From NCBI RefSeq assembly GCF_003591005.1, contig NZ_QYYD01000020.1, forward strand, positions 1-64,000: a DNA stretch of 64,000 nucleotides, read 5' to 3'. Shown in pieces: positions 56,858-64,000 of this stretch. Source of the stretch: Rhodopseudomonas palustris. GTDB lineage: Bacteria > Pseudomonadota > Alphaproteobacteria > Rhizobiales > Xanthobacteraceae. The stretch's first letter is position 1. The number at the start of each line of letters is the position of its first letter. The notes under the pieces are model-generated. The model searched no databases. It was not told where the DNA came from and worked only from the letters and a program-made list of their open reading frames with translations. The translations under genes were made by a program, and so were the position numbers.

Positions 56858-57898
56858 TCAGCGCACCGCCTCCGCGAGCTGCCCGAACACCGAGAAAACC
56901 AGCGGCTTGCGCTCGAGATTATAGGCTTCGGTGTCGCGCGCGGCGCGGCCGATCTTTTCCCACACCTCCGCCAGCCGTGCAAGGCGCGGCAGTTCCGCGT
57001 TGGCGTCGGGTGTGCGCAGCCGGCCGGCGACCCAGCGGTCGACGCTGTCGACGAAGGCCTGCAGCGTGGCGCGGTCGGTGCCGCCGATCGCCTCGCCGAG
57101 CGCATGCAGCGCGCGCGGATCGACGTTCGGCAGGCTGTCGAGCAGCGCTGTGGTTTTCTGGTGCAGCGTCAGCGCGTCGCCGCCAAGCAGCGCCAGCGCG
57201 CGTGACACGCTGCCTTCGGATGCGGCTGCGGCGTCGGCGAGTTTGGGATCGTCCGCCTCGAGGTCGGTCGCAGCGACCGCGGCGCTGATCACGTCGTCGG
57301 TCGCCAGCGGCCGCAGCATCAGTTTGCGACAGCGCGACAGGATGGTCGGCAGCACCCGCGCCGGCGAATTGCTGATCAACAGAAACAGCGAGCGCTGCGG
57401 CGGCTCCTCGATCACCTTCAAGAGCGCGTTGGCCGAGGAGGCGTTGAGGTCGTCGACGGTATCGACGATGCAGACGCGCCAGCCTTCCACTGCCGCGGTC
57501 GAGCCGAAGAAGCCAATGGTCTCGCGCGACTCGTCGACCGTGATGACGTTGCGCAGCACGCCCTTGTCGTTGAGCGAGCGCTCCAGCGTCAGCAGTCCGC
57601 CATGCGCCTCGGCTGCAACGAGACGGACGATCGGATGCTCGGGGTCAAGACCAAGCGTGGCCGCGCCCTGCACCGCGTCGTCCTGTGGATCGCGATGCGC
57701 GAGCACGAAGCGCGCCATCCGATAGGCCAGCGTTGCCTTGCCGATGCCCTGAGCGCCGCCGAGCAGCCAGGCATGGGCGATGCGGCCACTGCGATAGGCG
57801 TCGAGCAGCGCCTGCTCGGCGGCGGTATGGCCGAACAACGCCGTGGTCTCGCGCGGCGGGCGGGCGACGATGTCAGTGGCGACCTTGCGAGCACTCAT
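56858..57898 (-). CDS. holB: DNA polymerase III subunit delta'
   Basis: A 346-residue clamp-loader subunit. It has an AAA+ fold with a P-loop-like GGAQGIGKATLAYRMARFVL, then RVCIVDTVDDLNASSANALLKVIEEPPQRSLFLLISNSPARVLPTILSRCRKL, which holds the SRC motif. The delta' subunit helps open and load the beta clamp. The residues preceding the P-loop (ELFGHTAAEQALLDAYRSGRIAHAWLL equivalent) are standard. Its ATG overlaps the tmk stop codon (ATGA), so it is coupled to tmk. Confidence 0.95.
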   Translation of the reverse strand: MSARKVATDIVARPPRETTALFGHTAAEQALLDAYRSGRIAHAWLLGGAQGIGKATLAYRMARFVLAHRDPQDDAVQGAATLGLDPEHPIVRLVAAEAHGGLLTLERSLNDKGVLRNVITVDESRETIGFFGSTAAVEGWRVCIVDTVDDLNASSANALLKVIEEPPQRSLFLLISNSPARVLPTILSRCRKLMLRPLATDDVISAAVAATDLEADDPKLADAAAASEGSVSRALALLGGDALTLHQKTTALLDSLPNVDPRALHALGEAIGGTDRATLQAFVDSVDRWVAGRLRTPDANAELPRLARLAEVWEKIGRAARDTEAYNLERKPLVFSVFGQLAEAVR

Positions 57899-58662
57899 AC
57901 CGGCCGCACCTTGGTTTTAACTTTGGCTTTGGCTTTGGTCTTGGCCCTATTCGGAGTGGACTTCGCCTTCGCAGCGTCATTCGGTGTTGCCTGCGGCCAG
58001 CCAAGCAGCCGCTCTTGCACGGCCAGCCAGATCCGATCGGCGACCACCTTCGGTTCGCCTTGCGCATCGACCAGCACGCATCGCTCCGGCTCGGCGGTCG
58101 CGATCTGCCGATAGGCGTCGCGTAGCCGGCGATGGAAATCGGCATTCTCGCCCTCGAACCGGTCCGGCGCCGCGGTGCCGCGGCGGACAGCGGCACGCTG
58201 CAGCCCGATCTCGACCGGAATATCGAGGATCACAGTAAGGTCTGGCTTCATCGCGCCGATGGTGACGTCCTGCAGCGCGTTGAGCAGCGACGGGCTGACG
58301 TCGCCGAGTTTGCCTTGGTACACGCGCGTGGAGTCGTAGAAGCGGTCGCACAGCACCCAGACGCCGCTCGCCAGCGCCGGCTCGATCAGCGTGCGGACGT
58401 GATCGTCGCGCGCCGCGGCGAACAGCAGTGCTTCGGCCTCCGACCCGCCGATCAGCCTGCCGATGCCGGCCAGCAGCAAGTGCCGGATGATCTCCGCGCC
58501 GGGCGAGCCGCCCGGCTCACGCGTCACCAGCGTTTCGAGCCCGGCCTTCTGCAGCCGTTCCGCCAGCAGCCTGATCTGGGTCGATTTGCCGGCGCCCTCG
58601 CCGCCTTCGAATGTAATAAAGCGGCCGCGAGTCGAGGCGGTTCTAAAGGTTTGTTCCACCAT
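57895..58662 (-). CDS. tmk: Thymidylate kinase
   Basis: A 255-residue enzyme that phosphorylates dTMP to dTDP. It has P-loop FEGGEGAGKSTQIRLLAERL (about residues 18-37), TREPGGSPGAE, the DRFYDST motif and the LID segment RRGTAAPDRFEGENADFHRRLRDAYRQIA. The last 25 residues (NDAAKAKSTPNRAKTKAKAKVKTKV) form a Lys/Ala-rich tail not normal for the family, encoded by a repetitive tract. The stop codon overlaps the holB start. The start gives the family length. Confidence 0.95.
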   Translation of the reverse strand: MVEQTFRTASTRGRFITFEGGEGAGKSTQIRLLAERLQKAGLETLVTREPGGSPGAEIIRHLLLAGIGRLIGGSEAEALLFAAARDDHVRTLIEPALASGVWVLCDRFYDSTRVYQGKLGDVSPSLLNALQDVTIGAMKPDLTVILDIPVEIGLQRAAVRRGTAAPDRFEGENADFHRRLRDAYRQIATAEPERCVLVDAQGEPKVVADRIWLAVQERLLGWPQATPNDAAKAKSTPNRAKTKAKAKVKTKVRPV

Positions 58663-58664
58663 TC

Positions 58665-59921
58665 TCAGAGCTTCGCTATGCCGGCGCGAAACACTCCGAT
58701 GACCAGCTCGCTGGCGCCATCCATCGCGCGCCGCATCGTCGAGCCGACCGGGTTGGCCTCGGCGGCCTGCAGCGGAATCTCCACCGCCAGCGCCTGACCG
58801 CGCCACACCCGCACCACGCCGATCCGGCGGCCCGCTTCGACCGGCGCGGCCACCGGGCCGGTATAAACGACCCGGGCGATCAGCTTGTCGCTGCCGTTCT
58901 TGCGCACCATCACCCGCACCGGCTCGGCCGGCGTCAGCGGCACGTAGCGCTTCTCGCCGCCGAAGACGCGCGCATAGCCGACAGTCGCGTCGGAGGCGAA
59001 CAGCGGGCGCGATTCGAAGTTGCGAAAACCCCATTCCAGCAGCTTCTTGGCTTCAGTGGCGCGATCGTCGATGTCGTCGACACCGTTGACCACCACGATC
59101 AGCCGCATACCGCTCTGCACCGCGGAGCCGACCAGGCCATAGCCGCCGTCCTTGGTATAGCCGGTCTTCAGGCCGTCAGCGCCGGGCATCAGATTGAGCA
59201 GAGGATTGCGGTTGGTCTGGCGGATCTTGTTCCAGGTGAATTCCTTTTCGCCGAACAGCTTGTAGTAGTCCGGGTAGGTCAGAATAATGTGGCGCGCGAG
59301 CCGGCCGAGCTCGCGCACGGTCATCCTGTTGGCCGGGTCCGGCAGGCCGTTGGAGTTGGCGAAAGTCGACTGCGTCAGGCCGATCTCGCGCGCCCGCTTG
59401 TTCATCCGTTCGACGAAAGCCTGCTCGGTGCCGGCGATGCCTTCGGCAAGCGCGATACAGCTGTCATTGCCGCTCTGGATGATGGCGCCCTTCAGGAGAT
59501 CCTCGACCGCGACCCTGCTGTGGATCTCGGCGAACATCGTCGAGTTGCCGGCAGGGGCGCCGCCGCGCCGCCAGGCATATTCGCTGATCTTGTATTCGTC
59601 GCTGAGTTTGATCTCGCCCTTGGTCAACAGGTTGAACACCAGCTCGACCGTCATCAGCTTCATCATGCTGGACGGCGGCCTCAGCTCGTCGGCGTTCTTT
59701 TCGAACAGCACGCTGCCGCTCTCGGCGTCGAGCAGGATCGCGCTCGGCACGTCGGTGTCGTAGCCGCCGACAACCTCTTCCTTCTTGGCGCCCTGCACGC
59801 TTTGATTGGCTGCCAGCACCGGGCCGGTGCCGATCGCCATCGCCAGCACGCCGGCCAGCAGCGCGCGCCACGGCGCGGCGGGGCGCGAGCGAAAACGAAT
59901 CGGCGACGTCAGCAAAGCCAT
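58665..59921 (-). CDS. D-alanyl-D-alanine carboxypeptidase (DacC/DacA family)
   Basis: A 418-residue exported penicillin-binding protein that trims the terminal D-Ala of peptidoglycan stem peptides. The signal peptide (AAPWRALLAGVLAMAIGTGPVLA) is followed by the active site SMMK (Ser85, Lys88), SGN in QSGNDS and KTG in DGLKTGYTKDGGYG. A C-terminal all-beta domain (from about residue 290) and an amphipathic end close the protein. Its stop is 2 bases before the tmk start, in the same cluster. Confidence 0.94.
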   Translation of the reverse strand: MALLTSPIRFRSRPAAPWRALLAGVLAMAIGTGPVLAANQSVQGAKKEEVVGGYDTDVPSAILLDAESGSVLFEKNADELRPPSSMMKLMTVELVFNLLTKGEIKLSDEYKISEYAWRRGGAPAGNSTMFAEIHSRVAVEDLLKGAIIQSGNDSCIALAEGIAGTEQAFVERMNKRAREIGLTQSTFANSNGLPDPANRMTVRELGRLARHIILTYPDYYKLFGEKEFTWNKIRQTNRNPLLNLMPGADGLKTGYTKDGGYGLVGSAVQSGMRLIVVVNGVDDIDDRATEAKKLLEWGFRNFESRPLFASDATVGYARVFGGEKRYVPLTPAEPVRVMVRKNGSDKLIARVVYTGPVAAPVEAGRRIGVVRVWRGQALAVEIPLQAAEANPVGSTMRRAMDGASELVIGVFRAGIAKL

Positions 59922-60088
59922 CGAGCAACTTCCGGAAGTGGCGCTTCGGACCAGGGTGCGGGCGTTGCCACGGCAGGTTCGGACAGCATGTCGCGGGCCG
60001 TTTTCGTTTGTGGTGACGCAGCATCGATCCTATCGTGAGCGCCGCTGCGCTTCCAGATAAACTCCAATCAATTCAGGGCGGGAACGAC

Positions 60089-61036
60089 ATGGAATTGACC
60101 AAGACCGTCGCGGTCAACGGCATCGAACTGTTCGTGCGCGAGCGCGGCGAAGGTCCGCTGGTGCTGCTGTGCCATGGCTGGCCGGAGCTGTCGTATTCGT
60201 GGCGCCACCAGATCGGTGCGATCGCGGAAGCAGGCTTCCGCGTCGTCGCCCCCGACATGCGCGGCTTCGGCCGTTCCAGCGCGCCGCAGCCGATCGAGGC
60301 CTACAGCATCTTCGATCTGGTCGGCGACATGGTCGCGCTGGTCGCCGCCATGAACGAAACCAAGGCCATCATTATCGGGCACGATTGGGGCGCGCCGGTC
60401 GCCTGGCACGCGGCGCAGTTCCGGCCCGATCTGTTCACCGCGGTCGCCGGCCTCAGCGTACCGCCGCCATGGCGCGGAAAGGGCCGGCCGCTCGATCTGC
60501 TGCAGGCCGCCGGCATCTCGAACTTCTATTGGCAGTATTTTCAGAAGCCGGGCGTCGCCGAGGCGGAGTTCGAGCGCGATGTGGCGGCGACGATTCGCGG
60601 TATGCTGTGCGGTGGGTTTGCCGATCCGGCGCGGTCGCTGTTCGTCCCGGAAGGCCGCGGCTTCATCGGCCGCTCCGCGGCGACGCTGCCCCTGCCCCCT
60701 TGGCTGAACGAGACCGAGCTGGCCTACTTCATTGAACAATATAAGAAGAGCGGCTTCCGCGGCGGGCTGAACTGGTATCGCAATATCGATCGAAACTGGG
60801 ATCTCACCGCGCCCTGGCAAGGCGCGCAGATTCTTCAGCCAGCGCTGTTCATCGCCGGCGCCACCGACCCGGTGATCTCCGACAAGATGAACGGCAAGCA
60901 CGTCGCCGCGATGGAGAAGGTACTGCCCAATCTCAAGAACAAGCTGATCATCCCCGGAGCCGGCCATTGGATCCAGCAGGAGAAGCCCGCCGAGGTGAAC
61001 GCGGCGCTGATCGAATTCTTGGAGCAGGTGAGCTGA
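60089..61036 (+). CDS. Alpha/beta hydrolase, epoxide-hydrolase/haloalkane-dehalogenase-like
   Basis: A 315-residue alpha/beta-fold protein with an oxyanion-hole motif CHGWPE (residues 28-33), an aspartate nucleophile in GHDWGAP (Asp99) in place of a serine, and the catalytic His in PGAGHWIQQEKP. That places it with soluble epoxide hydrolases and dehalogenases rather than esterases. The ATG at 60089 follows CAGGGCGGGAACGAC. It lies on the plus strand between rlpA and the dac gene, interrupting the minus-strand cluster, and is followed by a family A repeat. Confidence 0.92.
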   Translation: MELTKTVAVNGIELFVRERGEGPLVLLCHGWPELSYSWRHQIGAIAEAGFRVVAPDMRGFGRSSAPQPIEAYSIFDLVGDMVALVAAMNETKAIIIGHDWGAPVAWHAAQFRPDLFTAVAGLSVPPPWRGKGRPLDLLQAAGISNFYWQYFQKPGVAEAEFERDVAATIRGMLCGGFADPARSLFVPEGRGFIGRSAATLPLPPWLNETELAYFIEQYKKSGFRGGLNWYRNIDRNWDLTAPWQGAQILQPALFIAGATDPVISDKMNGKHVAAMEKVLPNLKNKLIIPGAGHWIQQEKPAEVNAALIEFLEQVS

Positions 61037-61082
61037 GCGCTCTCCGACACGCGGCTGACGCGACGAAGCACAATCCTCTCCC

Positions 61083-61170
61083 CGTCATGCCCGGGCTCGT
61101 CCCGGGCATCCACGCCTTGCGGCCTACGCAAGAAAAGGCGTGGATGGCCGGGACGAGCCCGGCCATGACG
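61083..61170. repeat. Palindromic repeat family A, copy 6
   Basis: CGTCATGCCCGGGCTCGTCC pairs with GGGACGAGCCCGGCCATGACG around a centre with TTGCGGCCTACGCAAGAAAA. It sits between two convergent genes, the hydrolase and rlpA. Confidence 0.85.
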
Positions 61171-61235
61171 AAAACTGCAATGATCTACAATGTCTAAGGA
61201 GTTGCCTCGGACGCGACCGGAGTCGTCGACGAGGC

Positions 61236-62180
61236 TTAGTACAAGCCGCGGGCCGACAGCAGGCTGCCGATCTCGTCCTTGGCGCGTGGGGCGCTTTCGA
61301 CGGGGGCTGGCTCGGCCGACGCGTAGTTGCCGTCCTGGTCGTAGGACACGGCGCGCATGTTGCGGGCGAGCGGTCGACCGCTGCTGCGCGCGCGCGAGGC
61401 AGAAATTTCCGAGGTGGCGCTGACCGAGGCGACGTCGACCGCGGTGTTGCCGAGGGAATACGGGCGCCCCTCCGGCATCGGCACGTCGCCGCGGATCGCA
61501 CGGCTGGCGATGCCGCCGCCCTGCATGTCAGGTACAAAGGCGCGGGCCGAAGCGATCCGCACCGACGATGGCGCAGGCGCCGGCTCGTTCATCCGGAGCG
61601 TCGCCAGCAATTGACGGTCGTCGGAGCCTTCGAGTGGTGCGCGGCCGACATATTCGACCCGCACGCGCGCCGTGCCTTTATGTTTGAATTCAAGTAGTTC
61701 GGCGGCCTTGTTCGAAACGTCGATGAGCCGATTGCCATGGTACGGACCGCGGTCGTTGATACGGACGACCAACGACCGGCCATTGCTCAGATTGGTGACG
61801 CGCGCGTAAGACGGGATCGGCAAGGTTGGATGCGCGGCCGATAGCGAGGCCATATCGAACACTTCGCCATTGGCCGTCAGCCGGCCATGGAAGTCGTTGC
61901 CATACCAGGACGCCAAACCTTCGGCGCGGTAGCTGGGGTCTTCCTGGGGGACATAGACACGGCCAGCGACCGTATAGGGCTTTCCGACTCGATAGGTGCC
62001 GCCACCTTTTGGCACCGGCTCGCCGGGGCCGACAACGCGAGGGCTGGAGGAAACCCCGTATTTCGGATCGACGCGGCTGAACGTGCCGTTCTGGGCGCAA
62101 TTGGCAAGAGCCAGGCACGCCCCCGCCGCAGCCACCACACGTGCGGCGCGGCCCAACGATTCTCGCTCGCGAATCCCCAT
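61236..62180 (-). CDS. rlpA: Septal ring lytic transglycosylase / rare lipoprotein A
   Basis: A 314-residue lipoprotein. The signal sequence ends in a lipobox LALANC (acylated Cys28), and the double-psi beta-barrel domain reads YRAEGLASWYGNDFHGRLTANGEVFD, AAHPTLPIPSYARVTNLSNGRSLVVRINDRGPYHGNR, DVSNKAAELL. RlpA binds or cleaves denuded glycan at the septum. The C-terminal third is a disordered Ala/Pro/Ser stretch without an evident SPOR domain. I chose the ATG at 62180 because GGGGATCT precedes it and it starts the lipoprotein signal. Confidence 0.93.
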   Translation of the reverse strand: MGIRERESLGRAARVVAAAGACLALANCAQNGTFSRVDPKYGVSSSPRVVGPGEPVPKGGGTYRVGKPYTVAGRVYVPQEDPSYRAEGLASWYGNDFHGRLTANGEVFDMASLSAAHPTLPIPSYARVTNLSNGRSLVVRINDRGPYHGNRLIDVSNKAAELLEFKHKGTARVRVEYVGRAPLEGSDDRQLLATLRMNEPAPAPSSVRIASARAFVPDMQGGGIASRAIRGDVPMPEGRPYSLGNTAVDVASVSATSEISASRARSSGRPLARNMRAVSYDQDGNYASAEPAPVESAPRAKDEIGSLLSARGLY

Positions 62181-62406
62181 AGATCCCCAAATATCATGAT
62201 CATGGTCAGCCGCCCGTTTCGGACCTGCGCGAGCCATGATATCGCCACCACCCCACAACGGCAGCGAAGCGTGACCATATCGCAGAGCGATCAAGGCGAA
62301 AATGGGGAGACGCGCTTCATGGTTAACGGATGCTCTGGTCGGCAGCGCGGCGGAGTTCACCGCTCCGCTTGCGTCGCACGTCATTTGACGGAATGCTCGG
62401 CTGACC
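62181..62406. promoter_or_regulatory. Divergent promoter region of rlpA and the PerM-family gene
   Basis: A 226-base gap between divergent starts. No small gene is convincing. The promoters of both genes must lie here, but I cannot assign individual boxes. Confidence 0.4.
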
Positions 62407-63603
62407 GTGTCAGAGGAATCGTCCGTGACCATCCCCGTTTTCGATCGCGTGCAGAACCGCAATGACCTCGCATGGGCGATCGCCGTCGGCGGCATCAGTA
62501 CGGTGGCGTTCGGCGCCCTGCTCTACGCGTCGTGGCATTTTGCCGGCACGCTGTTTCTGATCTTTGCCGGCATTCTGTTCGGCGTCTTTCTGAACGCGCT
62601 GACCGATCTGCTCGGAAAGGTCGTCGGAGGCCCGCACGGTGCACGGCTGACGCTGGTGTGTATCCTGCTGGCGGCGGTGTTCGTCGGCATTGCGGCGCTC
62701 GGTGGCAGCACCATCGCTCAGCAGGCGACGGCGCTGTCCGGCACGATCAAGACTCAGATCGTCAACGTCAAAAACTTCCTCGAGCGCCAAGGCGTCGATA
62801 CCAGCTTCATGGAGCTTAGTGCGGTCACCAACGCCGCCAACACCGCCAGTGCCGGCAGCACCGCCGCCGAGCCGCAGCCAGCGCCGCAGCCGCGTAATTT
62901 GCCGAGCGCCGGAGAGATCGCGTCCGGCGGCGGCGCGATCGTCAGCCAGACGCTGAAACTGATCCTCGGCACCATCGGGGCGGTCGGCAACTTCTTCATC
63001 GTGCTGTTTCTCGGTCTCGCCTTCGCGGCGCAGCCGGACGTCTATCGCCGCGGCCTCGAACGGGTCGCGCCGCTGCGCTACCGCTCGCAGGCCAGCGCCA
63101 TCGTTACCGATACCGGCGACATGCTGAAGCGCTGGCTGCTGGCGCAGCTGATCACCATGACGGCGGTGTTTGCGGTGACGGCGACCGGGCTCACATTGAT
63201 CGGAATTCCCGGTGCCTTCATCCTCGGCATCCAGGCCGGGCTGCTCGCCTTCATCCCGACGGTCGGCGCCATCCTCGGTGGGCTGATCATCGTACTGGCG
63301 GCGATTGCCTCTGGCTGGTTTGCCGTGGTCAGCGCCATCGTGCTGTTTCTCGGCGTGCACGCGCTGGAGAGCTACATCCTGACGCCGCTGATCCAGCGCC
63401 AGGCAATCGACATCCCGCCCGCGACACTGTTCGCGATGCAGATCCTGCTCGGCATCATCTTCGGCCTGTGGGGGCTGGCGATGGCGCTGCCGCTGATGGC
63501 CATCGGCAAGGTGGTGATCAATCACCTCCGTGCCGAAGGTCCCGGTCAGGACGTGGTCACCGCCACGCCGCCGATCGTGCTGGCACCTAGCCCGGAATCG
63601 TGA
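62407..63603 (+). CDS. AI-2E transporter/PerM family membrane protein
   Basis: A 398-residue polytopic protein of the AI-2E transporter (PerM) family with about seven or eight helices. It opens DLAWAIAVGGISTVAFGALLYA and continues FAGILFGVFLNALTDLL. A Pro/Ala-rich cytoplasmic or periplasmic insert (AAEPQPAPQPRNLPSAGE) precedes the family core PGAFILGIQAGLLAFIPTVGAILGGLIIVLAAIASG and HALESYILTPLIQRQAIDIPPATLFAMQILLGIIFGLWGLAMALPLMAI. Family members include YdgG/TqsA and Na+/H+ antiporters; the substrate is unknown. The GTG start at 62407 gives SEESSVTIPVF. Its 3' end overlaps the convergent ABM gene by 17 bases. Confidence 0.9.
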   Translation: MSEESSVTIPVFDRVQNRNDLAWAIAVGGISTVAFGALLYASWHFAGTLFLIFAGILFGVFLNALTDLLGKVVGGPHGARLTLVCILLAAVFVGIAALGGSTIAQQATALSGTIKTQIVNVKNFLERQGVDTSFMELSAVTNAANTASAGSTAAEPQPAPQPRNLPSAGEIASGGGAIVSQTLKLILGTIGAVGNFFIVLFLGLAFAAQPDVYRRGLERVAPLRYRSQASAIVTDTGDMLKRWLLAQLITMTAVFAVTATGLTLIGIPGAFILGIQAGLLAFIPTVGAILGGLIIVLAAIASGWFAVVSAIVLFLGVHALESYILTPLIQRQAIDIPPATLFAMQILLGIIFGLWGLAMALPLMAIGKVVINHLRAEGPGQDVVTATPPIVLAPSPES

Positions 63604-63889
63604 CCACCGTGTTGGTGTGCTCGACCTCGGGCGGCGCCGCGAAGTAATCGCTGACCAGCCCGCGCCATTCGGTGAAGTTCTCCGAGCCGCGGAAGTCCAC
63701 GGTGTGGTTCTCCAACGTCTCCCACTTCACCATCAGCCGGTAGCGCTGCGGCTTCTCGATCGAGCGGTGCAGTTCGAAGCCGTGAAACCCCTTGGAGCGG
63801 CCGAACGCGGCGCCGGCCTTGGCCACGGCGGCTTCGAAGTCGGATTCGCTGCCCGGCTTGATGTCGATCTGGGCGATTTCGGTGATCAT
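63587..63889 (-). CDS. Antibiotic biosynthesis monooxygenase (ABM) domain protein
   Basis: A 100-residue protein of the ABM/dimeric alpha-beta barrel fold: ITEIAQIDIKPGSESDFEAAVAKAGAAFGRSKGFHGFELHRSIEKPQRYRLMVKWETLENHTVDFRGSENFTEW matches the fold across its full length. Such proteins oxidise small polycyclics or degrade haem, and many have no known role. GGAGCGCTC lies upstream of the ATG. Convergent with the PerM-family gene, with a 17-base overlap of coding ends. Confidence 0.87.
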   Translation of the reverse strand: MITEIAQIDIKPGSESDFEAAVAKAGAAFGRSKGFHGFELHRSIEKPQRYRLMVKWETLENHTVDFRGSENFTEWRGLVSDYFAAPPEVEHTNTVVTIPG

Positions 63890-63956
63890 GAGCGCTCCCT
63901 CGCGGTGTGTGAGGCCACGAGCCTTATCGCAGAGCGTGCCGCAAATGAAGCGGGTC

Positions 63957-64000
63957 CGTCATTGCGAGCGAAGCGAAGCAATCCAGCTTTGTGCAAGGAG
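63957..64000. repeat. Palindromic repeat family C, copy 2 (cut by window end)
   Basis: CGTCATTGCGAGCGAAGCGA followed by AGCAATCCAG matches the left half of the element at 13,843. The right half is outside the window. Confidence 0.8.

Noticed and set aside
61037-61235. CRISPR-like or direct-repeat array
   Set aside because: Only one palindromic repeat is present; no regular spacers or repeated units are seen here or elsewhere in the window.

Overview
The window is GC-rich alphaproteobacterial chromosome, most like Rhodopseudomonas/Bradyrhizobium (Nitrobacteraceae). The case rests on gene content and local order (uvrA near ssb under GAAC-N7-GAAC SOS boxes; rlpA-dac-tmk-holB-metG-tatD-MBL; Omp25/31-type beta-barrel proteins starting YxWTGFY; a cobalt-type nitrile hydratase cluster; an MrpAB-fused antiporter) and on many short palindromic intergenic repeats typical of that group. 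I see no rRNA, tRNA, CRISPR array, phage or intact transposase.

Layout. 1-1.86 kb: a homopolymer-rich left edge, a small exported protein, and a low-GC frameshifted gene of unknown function. 1.9-8.6 kb: uvrA and ssb, each behind an SOS (LexA) box, separated by two outer-membrane beta-barrel genes with identical terminator stems. 8.6-12 kb: a CNNM/CBS-type membrane protein with a coupled small gene, mazG and queC. 12.3-17.5 kb: a serine hydrolase, a cobalt nitrile hydratase operon (alpha, beta, accessory), an enoyl-CoA hydratase and small proteins. 17.5-23 kb: a UvrD-like helicase, an exported collagen-like protein, a RibD/DHFR-like reductase and a ThDP-dependent oxidase or decarboxylase. 23.2-29.2 kb: an Mrp Na+/H+ antiporter operon (AB fused, C, D, E, F, G). 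29.4-33.2 kb: a LysR regulator divergent from a two-component flavin monooxygenase operon (reductase, NTF2-like, HpaB-like). 33.5-35.7 kb: EcsC, DUF1810 and sirtuin genes.

35.8-41.8 kb is a vitamin B12 region. Two cobalamin riboswitches, one on each strand, precede btuCDF-type uptake genes and a cysteine-rich zinc-finger-like protein. A tyrosine-phosphatase-like gene and cobQ (cobyric acid synthase, with a 39-bp internal tandem duplication) follow.

41,922-45,496 is a transposon-like unit. It has inverted multi-repeat IS21-type ends (TGTCG..CACCCC) and a perfect 5-bp flanking duplication (ACCGA), and it carries an AraC regulator, an MFS transporter and a stand-alone B3/4-domain protein but no transposase. 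I consider this the most interesting object here.

45.9-50.5 kb: a TRAP transporter (DctP plus fused DctQM) followed by an acyl-CoA synthetase, which suggests uptake and CoA activation of an organic acid. 51-52.8 kb: an EAL phosphodiesterase with a degenerate GGDEF domain, bordered by clusters of palindromic repeats. 53.6-62.2 kb: the housekeeping cluster rlpA, dac, tmk, holB, metG, tatD, MBL, interrupted by an opposite-strand epoxide-hydrolase-like gene. 62.4-63.9 kb: an AI-2E/PerM family membrane protein and a convergent ABM-domain protein.

Several reading-frame breaks (near 1.24, 8.89 and 36.11 kb) and the homopolymer left edge suggest that some indels may be sequencing errors rather than true mutations.
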